11,483 nucleotides of DNA from the NCBI GenBank assembly GCA_030618945.1, contig JAUXCI010000056.1, forward strand, positions 1-11,483, read 5' to 3'. This DNA comes from Flavobacteriaceae bacterium. GTDB lineage: Bacteria; Bacteroidota; Bacteroidia; Flavobacteriales; Flavobacteriaceae. Both the position numbers and the translations under genes were made by a program. The notes under the pieces were generated by a model that was given only the letters and a program-made list of their open reading frames with translations, did not search any database and was not told where the DNA came from. This document shows positions 1 to 6,981 of this stretch, piece after piece. How positions within the stretch are numbered: the first letter of the stretch is position 1; each line of letters begins with the position of its first letter.

Positions 1-580
1 CTTTTTTAACCTTACTTCTTACCCAATCGGAAAATACAAATGCAACAAGAGCAACGGATGTTATGATGAGAATTATCCAATAAGGTGACATACCTAATGA
101 ATCAACCAATGTTATATGCCCCAGATTCGAACTCTCAAAAAATGGCTCCAGTACACTGAATGATTCAGAAAAGATAAATATTCCTATCATCAGCCCAACA
201 GTAAATACCATACCATCTATTTTGCCTATTGCTACGGCACATAAACTTGTGCCGGGGCAAAATCCACCGGCTAAAAATCCAACGCCCATAATTATTCCAC
301 CAATTATTGCCGCCCATAAATACGTGGGTTGCACATATAGTAGAGAAATATCTACGAAGTTTAAATAATCCATATAATACAAACCGATTACAGCTACTAC
401 TGCTGATGTAAAGAAAACTTTTAAAACGGCAAAATCGTAGCCATAAAAAACACCTGCTAATTTTCTGGATGATGAAAAGCCTGTTGCTTCCATGATATAC
501 CCAAAAGCAATTCCAATTAAAATTGCTATAACGTAGTTCCATTCTATCGGAATTAAACCATTTGGAATTAAAGGTCCCAT
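1..580 (-). CDS. YeeE/YedE-family sulfur transport protein (C-terminus beyond the left edge)
   Basis: Partial inner-membrane protein with 193 residues visible from the ATG at 580 and no stop before the edge. The reading begins MGPLIPNGLIPIEWNYVIAI. It has about five hydrophobic segments (roughly residues 17-35, 52-70, 88-107, 123-140 and 167-185). Between the third and fourth lies the family signature AGGFCPGTSLCAVAIGK, with cysteines at about 108 and 114. Members of the YeeE/YedE (DUF395, sulfur transport) family carry such conserved cysteines and have been shown in some bacteria to take up thiosulfate. The protein is about half the length of full YeeE (around 350 residues) and follows a second half-size homologue by 21 nt, so the two probably form one transporter. 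Last visible gene of the Psr-type operon. A 125-residue ORF in another frame (165-542) is only its shadow. The family call is firm; the substrate is inferred. Confidence 0.88.
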   Translation of the reverse strand, partial: MGPLIPNGLIPIEWNYVIAILIGIAFGYIMEATGFSSSRKLAGVFYGYDFAVLKVFFTSAVVAVIGLYYMDYLNFVDISLLYVQPTYLWAAIIGGIIMGVGFLAGGFCPGTSLCAVAIGKIDGMVFTVGLMIGIFIFSESFSVLEPFFESSNLGHITLVDSLGMSPYWIILIITSVALVAFVFSDWVRSKVKK

Positions 581-601
581 AATTTTATTTTTTTTAATTA
601 A

Positions 602-1132
602 TTAAATCCAATTTTTTCTAAAGAAATATGCGACGGCGTAACCCGTGCCAAAAATGGCTATCATGGTAATAAAACCGGCTGTTGCTAAAACCGCCATTCC
701 ACTAAGGGCTGCACCACTCGTACAACCTCTGGCTATTTGAGCACCTAAACCAAATAACAGACCTCCCGTTAAGGCAAATATCAATCTCCTTCTACTCGTA
801 ATTTTTGGAGAATGCTGTACTGTTAATTTTAACCGGCCTGTTAATGCGCCTGATAAGAACGCTCCCAATAATACACCAAGAGCCTCAAAAACCAGCCAAT
901 TGTTCATTGGAGAGATCCCATCTTTTATGAATTTGGTGTAATACATATTATTCTCAGCATGCGTAGGGGCAACCGTATGTACAGTGGTTACTACAACACT
1001 TTTTAAAGCTCCACTGGCACCAAGACCTCTTCCTGTAATATAAAAAGTAGCGATTATTAATAGGCCTAATAAAAAGCCTCCAAAATATGGATTCCAATAG
1101 ACGTGTCTGTTTGCGTGTTTTTTATTTTTCAT
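602..1132 (-). CDS. YeeE/YedE-family sulfur transport protein, half-size partner
   Basis: A 176-residue inner-membrane protein. A basic N-terminus (MKNKKHANRH) leads into a first membrane span at about 16-32. Further spans lie at about 78-98, 117-133 and 142-170. The segment between spans one and two (about 38-75) is a polar loop. The motif ARGCTSGAALSGMA, with the single cysteine at 137, is the family hallmark and matches the cysteine-containing motif of the neighbouring half-transporter. In YeeE of other bacteria such cysteines are proposed to relay thiosulfate through the membrane by transient contacts. The start ATG sits 10 nt after the NrfD-type gene, preceded by an A/T-rich tract, so it is surely cotranscribed. 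I infer that it pairs with the downstream YeeE/YedE protein to rebuild a full transporter, like split PmpA/PmpB-type proteins. The actual substrate (thiosulfate or another sulfur anion) is not shown by the sequence. Confidence 0.9.
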   Translation of the reverse strand: MKNKKHANRHVYWNPYFGGFLLGLLIIATFYITGRGLGASGALKSVVVTTVHTVAPTHAENNMYYTKFIKDGISPMNNWLVFEALGVLLGAFLSGALTGRLKLTVQHSPKITSRRRLIFALTGGLLFGLGAQIARGCTSGAALSGMAVLATAGFITMIAIFGTGYAVAYFFRKNWI

Positions 1133-1142
1133 TTTATTTTTT

Positions 1143-2084
1143 TTAATATAGATATCTGGTTATCTGACCCGCTTCTACCATCACCATCCTAAATATCAGT
1201 CCTCCCATTAAAACCAGCAATGCAGGGATAATAACCGGAACTTTGTAGCCCATTAATTCTACTCCCTCTAATAATGCAGGGAATATCAAACCGAGGATCA
1301 CAACGAATACAAAGAACATTACCGTAAATTCACCACCTACCAGCAGATCAAGAGCCTCTATTTGCACTGCAGATCCTGCGTACATACTCATAAGAAAGTG
1401 AATGATCAAGCCTAGTTCGAGAGCAATAAGCGCCAGATCTATTTTGCTCAAAAGCCTTCTTTCAAAATGACTTTTTGAAAACAAAATGATAGCTGCTGCA
1501 CCTGTAGATAAACCTGAAGCTAAAAATAACGGGCCCAAAATGGAGGTATTCCATAATGGGCGGGCATTAAATGCTGATAATAAGATACCAGTATATATTC
1601 CTAGTATAACTGACAAGGGTAAGAGGATCATTGCCAATATTCTTCTGTTCTTTATCAGATATGCCTGAAAATTTTTGAGAAAATCAAATTTCCAATCCCA
1701 TTTTGGAAACATTTCTGTAGAATAACTGAACACCCAAAGAAAAGATAATAGACTAACAATTAATAAAACCCAGGCCCCCCATGACATAGGAGATTCTATC
1801 CTTACGGTCATATACAGCTGCCATACATAAAGGAGATGTGTTAAATCGTACATTAAAGCAACTAAACCAATACTTATTGCTATAACTGCTACAACCATAG
1901 CACCTTTAACGGTAGTTGGCACTTCTTTTTCTTTCCTTAATATAGTAAAAAGGGAAGCAAAAAATATGATGCCCGCTGCCATTCCTCCTAAAAATAAATA
2001 TAATGAGATCGGGAAATGCCACACTTCTAAATATGGATCTATATGAGGAATATTTCTTCCACTAATAAATATTTCTTCTTGCAT
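1143..2084 (-). CDS. NrfD/PsrC-family quinone-interacting membrane subunit
   Basis: A 313-residue integral membrane protein that anchors the molybdoenzyme and exchanges electrons with the quinone pool. Its N-terminal part, with PISLYLFLGGMAAG at about 25-38, is the first NrfD helix. The middle holds IYTGILLSAFNARPLW, followed by LFLASGLSTGAA, both typical of the family. The C-terminus ends in a last helix followed by MVMVEAGQITRYLY, as in PsrC/NrfD proteins. About eight to nine hydrophobic spans are visible. PsrC of the Thermus polysulfide reductase has eight helices and binds menaquinone on the periplasmic side. The gene starts 12 nt after the ferredoxin subunit and ends 10 nt before the first YeeE/YedE gene. 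Family membership is clear, but sequence alone does not say whether quinone is reduced or oxidised. The symbol is left empty because orthology to psrC, phsC or nrfD is not decided. Confidence 0.9.
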   Translation of the reverse strand: MQEEIFISGRNIPHIDPYLEVWHFPISLYLFLGGMAAGIIFFASLFTILRKEKEVPTTVKGAMVVAVIAISIGLVALMYDLTHLLYVWQLYMTVRIESPMSWGAWVLLIVSLLSFLWVFSYSTEMFPKWDWKFDFLKNFQAYLIKNRRILAMILLPLSVILGIYTGILLSAFNARPLWNTSILGPLFLASGLSTGAAAIILFSKSHFERRLLSKIDLALIALELGLIIHFLMSMYAGSAVQIEALDLLVGGEFTVMFFVFVVILGLIFPALLEGVELMGYKVPVIIPALLVLMGGLIFRMVMVEAGQITRYLY

Positions 2085-2096
2085 GATGGTTATTTA

Positions 2097-2630
2097 TTAA
2101 ATTAAATAATATACGTTTGGTTTAGTCCCTGCTTCAGGAGCTAATACTTTATGTTTTCTGGATTTTAACAGTTCTGATACTTCGCTGGTTGGATCATCAA
2201 GGTCGCCGAAATACATACATTTTGTAGGGCAAACCGAGACACAGGCAGGAAGTTGACCTTTTTCCAGACGATGATGACAAAACGTGCATTTATCAACATA
2301 ACCATCAGGGTGTTGGAATCGAGCGTCATAAGGACAAGATTCGATACATGCACCACAGCCTATACATTCATCGGCAGTAACCAAAATGATACCACCTTCT
2401 GCTGTATGACTGGCGCCTGTAGGGCAACATCTTACGCAGGGTGCATTATCACAATGATTACACCTTTCTGATTTTAATTCTAATTCTATAGTTGGATAAG
2501 AACCACTTACGGATTCAGTAACCCAGTCTCTACAATAGCCTATAGGTACATTGTTTTCTGTTTGACATGCAACAACACAGTCGCTACATCCGACACATTT
2601 TAAAGTGTCTATTACCATTGCATATCTCAT
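2097..2630 (-). CDS. PsrB/DmsB-type ferredoxin subunit with four [4Fe-4S] clusters
   Basis: A 177-residue electron-transfer subunit lying between the molybdenum subunit and the NrfD-type membrane subunit. Sixteen cysteines fall into four groups: C12-x2-C15-x2-C18-x3-C22; C57-x2-C60-x4-C65-x3-C69; C89-x2-C92-x2-C95-x3-C99; and C115-x2-C118-x11-C130-x3-C134. This is the standard arrangement for the 4x[4Fe-4S] subunits of polysulfide, thiosulfate, DMSO and nitrite (NrfC) reductases. There is no signal peptide. In this family the subunit folds with the Tat-bearing catalytic subunit and is exported with it, which fits the Tat motif of the preceding gene. Its ATG overlaps the TGA of that gene in an ATGA tetranucleotide, implying translational coupling and equal synthesis. 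I am confident of the family and less so of the exact complex. Confidence 0.93.
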   Translation of the reverse strand: MRYAMVIDTLKCVGCSDCVVACQTENNVPIGYCRDWVTESVSGSYPTIELELKSERCNHCDNAPCVRCCPTGASHTAEGGIILVTADECIGCGACIESCPYDARFQHPDGYVDKCTFCHHRLEKGQLPACVSVCPTKCMYFGDLDDPTSEVSELLKSRKHKVLAPEAGTKPNVYYLI

Positions 2631-4870
2631 ACTGCTACGTCTTTATGTGGATTTTCAGTTATAAATTTAACAAAATTACCTCTCATTCCTGTACCTCCCA
2701 TCAGTGGGTCAATAGTAACTTTTGTAATCAATTGGGTATCACTGGCACCTTTAGCAAAGGCTCTGGATAATTTTTTGTTATTATGACCAAAACCATGGTA
2801 CATATAAACAGAATCCCATCGGATTCTTTCCGTGACACGCACTTTAATTGGAAATGTTGAAATAACACCATCCTGATTTTCTAACCAAACTTCTTGGTTG
2901 TTTCTCAAACCCTCAATACGAGCAACTTTAGGGTTTACCCAAAGTTTATTCTCATCCATCAGATCATATAAATTAGGGTTGTTGGCAGTTCTACTAAAGG
3001 TGTGCATAGGAGAACGTCCATAATTTAGTCGGTAATAGCCTTGTTCAGGATGATCGTGTGAAGTATACACCGGCATTGGATCAAAACCTAAGGAAGCCAA
3101 CTCAGTAGAGTAAAATTCAATTTTACCACTATTGGTTGGGAATTCATAAGGTTGTCCCTCTTCTAAGAATAATGGGCCTGATTTACGTTTGAATTTTTTG
3201 ACACCAACTTTTTCCATTTCTTCTAAAGAAGTGCCCATTTGCTCTAATTGCCAGGATATTACATCTTTAAAATCGTCGTATTGAAAGTATTCATGTAAGC
3301 CTAATTTTTCGCCAATTTGTTTTGACATCCACCAGGCAGGTTTAGAATCATATTTTGGTTCTACTGCCGGCATACGTAATGCAATAGAAGGTTCTCTGTT
3401 TGTAGCAGATCTAATACCGTCATAACGCTCTAAATAAGTACATTCGGGAAGTATCACGTCGGCATAACCGGTAATTTCCATAGGCATAGTATCCATGACC
3501 ACAATAAATTCCACAGCATCCATAGCCTCTTCTATCATTTCGCGTTGTGGTACCGTATTAACTAAATTAGTACCTGCAACAAACCATCCCTTAATAGGAT
3601 GTTTGTCATTTCCTCCAGGGATAGATGCTTTTATCACTTCGTTTGTAATACCCATTTCTGCAAACGGATATTTTTCACCAATTTCTTCCCAACCCCATTT
3701 TGGATGCGGATAAGGAGGATGTGGGAATTTAGGCACTTTAATTTTTTCTTTAAAATAGAACCCTCCACGAGACCCCCATGAACCTAATAATCCATTTAAT
3801 ATGGCAATCGCTCTTTCTCTTTGCGAATCATCACCATACCAGGTTACATGTCTTCCGGGATGAACAATAGTTGAAGGCGCAGCTTCTGCCATAGCTCTGG
3901 CGGTTTTACGAATGTCATTTGGTTTGATCGTTGTAATTCCGTAAGCCCATTCAGGAGTAAAATCTTTAACGTGTTCTTTTAACTCATCAAAACCATAACC
4001 ATATTGTTTAACATAGTCCTTATTGTAAATATCTTCATAAATTAATACGTGCATCCAGGCAAGTAATAATGCAATATCTGTTGATGGTTTAATTGGTAAC
4101 CAGTATTGCGATTTGCTGGCAGCCGTTGAAAGCCTTGGGTCAACAGTAATTATTGTAGCTCCGTTGTCAATTGCCTCCGACATTTCCTGCACCTGTGTAT
4201 TGTGCATATTCTCACCAATATGAGAACCAATTAACACAAGGCATTTGGTATCTCTGATATCTGTAGGTTCCGGAGATCCCACCCAGGATCCAAAGGTCAA
4301 TGCAAATGCAGTTTCTCTTGGACCTCTGCATTGTGCATAAGCGGGTTCTGCAATGGTGTCAGAGCCATAAGCTTTGAAAAGATGCTCTAAATGACTACCT
4401 GGAGAACCATGCTTTAACAAAGCCATGCTTTCAGGGCCATATTTATCTTTGATACCCTGCATTTTAGACGCGACTAATGTTAATGCCTCTTCCCAAGAAG
4501 CTTCTCTAAAGGAATCTTTACCATCTATCGTTGTTCTAATCAATGGTGTTTTTAGCCTATCTGTATCAGTATACATTCCCACACCTCCTGTACCTCGAGG
4601 ACAGAGACGACCATAACAATGTGGGTCGTTTTCATTACCTATAAGTTTTTTAATATTATTATCTTCATCTTTATATGCCCATGCGGCACATTTCCAGAAA
4701 CAAACCTCGCAGTAAGTTGCAGATCGCGATAATTTTTGTTGCAATTTCACAGAATTGAAATCTCCCGCTAAAACATCTGAATTCATTGAGCTCAGTGCGG
4801 TGGTAGTAAATGCTATACCACTTGCGCTAAGCGCCGAAACTTTGATGAAGGATCTTCTTGATTTATCCAT
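2627..4870 (-). CDS. Tat-exported molybdopterin oxidoreductase, polysulfide/thiosulfate reductase type (PsrA/PhsA-like)
   Basis: A 747-residue catalytic subunit of the DMSO reductase superfamily. The N-terminus SRRSFIK followed by a mild hydrophobic stretch is a twin-arginine signal, with likely cleavage near VLA-GD (about 35/36), placing the enzyme in the periplasm. An N-terminal [4Fe-4S] site is formed by C54-x2-C57-x3-C61-x28-C90, the last in LCPRG. C181, in AQCRGPRETAF, is the best candidate for the molybdenum ligand; Thermus PsrA uses Cys173 at a similar place. Further on, WYGDDSQRERAIAILNGLLG and the C-terminal molydopterin dinucleotide-binding domain (about 615-730, with LWVNPKVA) match the family. 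First gene of the operon, overlapping the ferredoxin gene by 4 nt. The sulfur-linked YeeE/YedE genes favour polysulfide, thiosulfate or tetrathionate as substrate. Direction (reduction or oxidation) is open, and other oxyanion substrates cannot be excluded. Confidence 0.88.
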   Translation of the reverse strand: MDKSRRSFIKVSALSASGIAFTTTALSSMNSDVLAGDFNSVKLQQKLSRSATYCEVCFWKCAAWAYKDEDNNIKKLIGNENDPHCYGRLCPRGTGGVGMYTDTDRLKTPLIRTTIDGKDSFREASWEEALTLVASKMQGIKDKYGPESMALLKHGSPGSHLEHLFKAYGSDTIAEPAYAQCRGPRETAFALTFGSWVGSPEPTDIRDTKCLVLIGSHIGENMHNTQVQEMSEAIDNGATIITVDPRLSTAASKSQYWLPIKPSTDIALLLAWMHVLIYEDIYNKDYVKQYGYGFDELKEHVKDFTPEWAYGITTIKPNDIRKTARAMAEAAPSTIVHPGRHVTWYGDDSQRERAIAILNGLLGSWGSRGGFYFKEKIKVPKFPHPPYPHPKWGWEEIGEKYPFAEMGITNEVIKASIPGGNDKHPIKGWFVAGTNLVNTVPQREMIEEAMDAVEFIVVMDTMPMEITGYADVILPECTYLERYDGIRSATNREPSIALRMPAVEPKYDSKPAWWMSKQIGEKLGLHEYFQYDDFKDVISWQLEQMGTSLEEMEKVGVKKFKRKSGPLFLEEGQPYEFPTNSGKIEFYSTELASLGFDPMPVYTSHDHPEQGYYRLNYGRSPMHTFSRTANNPNLYDLMDENKLWVNPKVARIEGLRNNQEVWLENQDGVISTFPIKVRVTERIRWDSVYMYHGFGHNNKKLSRAFAKGASDTQLITKVTIDPLMGGTGMRGNFVKFITENPHKDVAV

Positions 4871-4941
4871 GTTTAATTTTTTTTAGTTTTGATAGATTAT
4901 TTATGAATTCAAATGGAATCAAAGGCATATCTATTTTTATG

Positions 4942-4949
4942 CAAAACTA
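4942..4949 (-). promoter_or_regulatory. Putative -7 box (TAGTTTTG) of the Psr-type operon
   Basis: On the minus strand this reads TAGTTTTG and fits the Bacteroidota -7 consensus TAnnTTTG. No TTG lies at the expected -33 distance, so the promoter would need an activator. Transcription would begin near 4938, about 68 nt before the psrA-type start codon. That puts the palindrome at 4972-4985 at about -40, close to the -41.5 position of class II CRP/FNR activation. Inferred from pattern only. Confidence 0.5.
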
Positions 4950-4971
4950 AATGCGTTGACGAGTTGATTAG

Positions 4972-4985
4972 ATGATAAAAATCAT
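4972..4985. promoter_or_regulatory. FNR-type palindrome ATGAT-AAAA-ATCAT (putative operator)
   Basis: A perfect inverted repeat with 5-bp arms and a 4-bp spacer. The core TGAT-N4-ATCA is the same as that of the FNR consensus TTGAT-N4-ATCAA. It lies in the divergent region between the Psr-type operon and the multiheme cytochrome gene. The protein that binds it is not encoded in the window. A CRP/FNR-superfamily regulator responding to oxygen, redox state or NO is inferred. Confidence 0.6.
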
Positions 4986-4990
4986 ATTGA

Positions 4991-5010
4991 ATTGTTACCT
5001 GGGTCACAAT
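4991..5010. promoter_or_regulatory. CRP-type imperfect palindrome ATTGTTAC-CTGG-GTCACAAT (putative operator)
   Basis: Two 8-bp arms around a 4-bp centre, with seven of eight pairs complementary. Read as TGTTA-N6-TCACA it matches the CRP pattern TGTGA-N6-TCACA with one mismatch. Its centre is 22 bp from that of the FNR-type palindrome, about two helical turns, so proteins at the two sites would lie on the same DNA face. A second CRP/FNR-family protein, or the same one at a weaker site, is inferred. Confidence 0.5.
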
Positions 5011-5060
5011 CATCTTGGAGAAACATGCCTTTGCTCATATTAATTGAAAAGGCTACCTTG

Positions 5061-5068
5061 TATTTTTG
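5061..5068 (+). promoter_or_regulatory. Putative -7 box (TATTTTTG) of the multiheme cytochrome operon
   Basis: TATTTTTG fits TAnnTTTG exactly, but no TTG is found 17-23 nt upstream, again suggesting activation. Transcription would begin near 5072, placing the two upstream palindromes at about -71.5 and -93.5, both usual class I spacings. The box overlaps the TTG at 5066. If it is real, that TTG cannot be the start codon, and GTG at 5084 would be used. Pattern evidence only. Confidence 0.4.
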
Positions 5069-6979
5069 TTTAAAAATTTTAATGTGCCTCTTCAAAGTTT
5101 AAAATTAGTAAAAATATTTTGGATATTTTTGGCTATCATTGTTTTGTTTTCATTTTGGTTTTGGCTGAAGGATGGAAATATAAACCCTGAGTATTCTGAC
5201 GTAGAGGTCGATTATTCATCAGTTCCTGCAAACAAAGAATCCTGTTTTGGTTGCCATATAGCAAATGCTGGTTTTTCTTCCTTTCATAATCCTGAATTAA
5301 TTGGTTGTGTAGCCTGTCATTTAGGCAATCCAGAAACAAATGATAAGGATGAATCTCATAAAAACATGGTGTTGATACCTGGAAATTTAAGTGATGCAGA
5401 AAAAACCTGCGGAACCTGTCACACGGATGAACTTAACAGGATTCAACACTCCTTAATGACGACAAATAGTGGTTTGGTTGCAGTAGATAAGTTTGTGTTT
5501 GGCGAAACAGATTCTCCCGACCATTCTTTTGATATACGCGAAATTGGTTCTTCACCTGCCGATGATCATTTGAGAGAACTTTGCGCTAACTGTCACCTTG
5601 GAGCAGAGAAGAAGGAATATGGGGCAATTACACAATTGAGCAGAGGAGGAGGTTGTAATGCCTGTCATCTTAATTATTCTGATAAGGCCTTGTTGGACCT
5701 TCAGGTTTATGAGGAATCCGACAAGAAAATTTTACCTAAGGTTCACCCTTCAACAGACATTTTTGTAAATGATACGCATTGCTTTGGTTGTCACAGTCGT
5801 TCAAGCCGGATATCAACAAATTATATGGGTTGGCAAGAAACGCTATTAAATAAGGACGAAGTGGCTGATAAAACAGCCTATAAAGTGTTTGAGGATGAGA
5901 GAGTTTATCGTTATCGGGGGGAGGACGTACATCATGCCAAAGGACTTCTTTGCATTGATTGTCATAGTTCGCATGAAGTGATGGGCGATGGTAAATCATA
6001 TTTACACGAAGAAGACGCTGTCAAGCTTGCTTGTGCTGATTGTCATTTCAAAGATAAACCCGCTACCTTGACTTATGATCAGTTGGACCCGGAATCTCTT
6101 CTGGTGTTTATGCATAGAAATTATGAGCATCAGGATAAAAAAATGCTAAAGGTAAATAAAGACCAACACCCTTTAGTAAATACTTATATAGATGAAAATA
6201 ACGAAACTTATCTCCTTGGTAAAAAGGATGGTAAAAAACATTTGATCAAAAAACAAAGTGATTTATGTGCGAGAGATGAGGCACATCAATCTCTTAGTTG
6301 TGCTTCCTGTCATTCTCAATGGGCACCGCGATGCATAGGCTGTCATAACACTTATGAGGATAAAACACAAGGGTATGATCTGTTAGATAAAAAATTCAAA
6401 ACCGGAACCTGGGTCGAGCATGTTTTTGACTTTGATGCCGACCTTCCCGCTATGGCAGTCAGAGAAAGTGAACTAGGAAAAAGCATTGAACCCGCCATAC
6501 CTGGGATGATAATGACCATAGATCATGACACCCATAAAAAGTCGGTTCAAAAAGGAGAATCATTCTATCGACTTTATGCGGCTAATGCGCCTCATACGAC
6601 TGCTAAAGAGGTGCGAGATTGTGCTTCCTGCCATGCAAATTCTGCTGCTATAGGTTATGGAAAAGGATCTTTGACCTACGTCGTGAATGAGCAAAGTGGT
6701 AAATGGCTTTTTGAACCTGAATTTGAAATTAACCCCAGGGATGGCTTGCCCGAAGATGCATGGATCCCTTTTTTAAGTCCCTCTAAGGCGAAAATTCTAT
6801 CGACAAGAACAAATGTTAGACCATTGGATGTTCAAGAGCAGGAATTGATTCTATTGGTGGGGTCCTGTTTGCAATGTCATGGGGATAATTCTACGATTAT
6901 GAAGGAAGCCTTAAAGACTGGTATAAATCCTTTACTTTTGAAAATAAGTGAGGCTTGTATATTGCCTGATTTTAAATAA
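5066..6979 (+). CDS. Membrane-anchored dodecaheme c-type cytochrome
   Basis: A protein of 637 residues from TTG 5066, or 631 from GTG 5084. Residues 14-34 form one hydrophobic helix after a short basic stretch, so the rest should be periplasmic and held by an uncleaved anchor. Twelve CxxCH heme c motifs begin at about C60, C81, C115, C173, C197, C239, C296, C323, C412, C423, C519 and C601. There is no CxxCK, so no NrfA- or OTR-type catalytic heme motif is seen. Two extra cysteines are at 401 and 631. I do not recognise a named family. The role is probably to carry electrons between the sulfur enzyme or quinone pool and another periplasmic partner, though catalysis is possible. It diverges from the Psr-type operon and shares its regulatory region. 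No in-frame ATG lies near the start; an upstream TGA (5045-5047) fixes the limit. I report the longer form, but GTG 5084 with its A-rich upstream tract is a strong alternative. Confidence 0.85.
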   Translation: MFKNFNVPLQSLKLVKIFWIFLAIIVLFSFWFWLKDGNINPEYSDVEVDYSSVPANKESCFGCHIANAGFSSFHNPELIGCVACHLGNPETNDKDESHKNMVLIPGNLSDAEKTCGTCHTDELNRIQHSLMTTNSGLVAVDKFVFGETDSPDHSFDIREIGSSPADDHLRELCANCHLGAEKKEYGAITQLSRGGGCNACHLNYSDKALLDLQVYEESDKKILPKVHPSTDIFVNDTHCFGCHSRSSRISTNYMGWQETLLNKDEVADKTAYKVFEDERVYRYRGEDVHHAKGLLCIDCHSSHEVMGDGKSYLHEEDAVKLACADCHFKDKPATLTYDQLDPESLLVFMHRNYEHQDKKMLKVNKDQHPLVNTYIDENNETYLLGKKDGKKHLIKKQSDLCARDEAHQSLSCASCHSQWAPRCIGCHNTYEDKTQGYDLLDKKFKTGTWVEHVFDFDADLPAMAVRESELGKSIEPAIPGMIMTIDHDTHKKSVQKGESFYRLYAANAPHTTAKEVRDCASCHANSAAIGYGKGSLTYVVNEQSGKWLFEPEFEINPRDGLPEDAWIPFLSPSKAKILSTRTNVRPLDVQEQELILLVGSCLQCHGDNSTIMKEALKTGINPLLLKISEACILPDFK

Positions 6980-6981
6980 TT

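Noticed and set aside
165..542. A 125-codon minus-strand ORF with many Trp, Cys, Arg and Ser residues
   Set aside because: It is an out-of-frame shadow. The true frame, starting at ATG 580, encodes a YeeE/YedE membrane protein with the family cysteine motif and runs off the edge.
401..637. Possible unusual heme site at cytochrome residues 401-416 (extra Cys before CASCH), given here as residue numbers
   Set aside because: C401 is eleven residues before the next cysteine and is not followed by a CxxCH or known CxnCH pattern; I count only the twelve canonical motifs.
5025..5102. A 25-codon ORF (MPLLILIEKATLYF...) starting at ATG 5025, ahead of and overlapping the cytochrome start
   Set aside because: It is too short, has no recognisable feature, and can be explained by chance in AT-rich intergenic DNA. 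A leader peptide cannot be excluded but is not supported.
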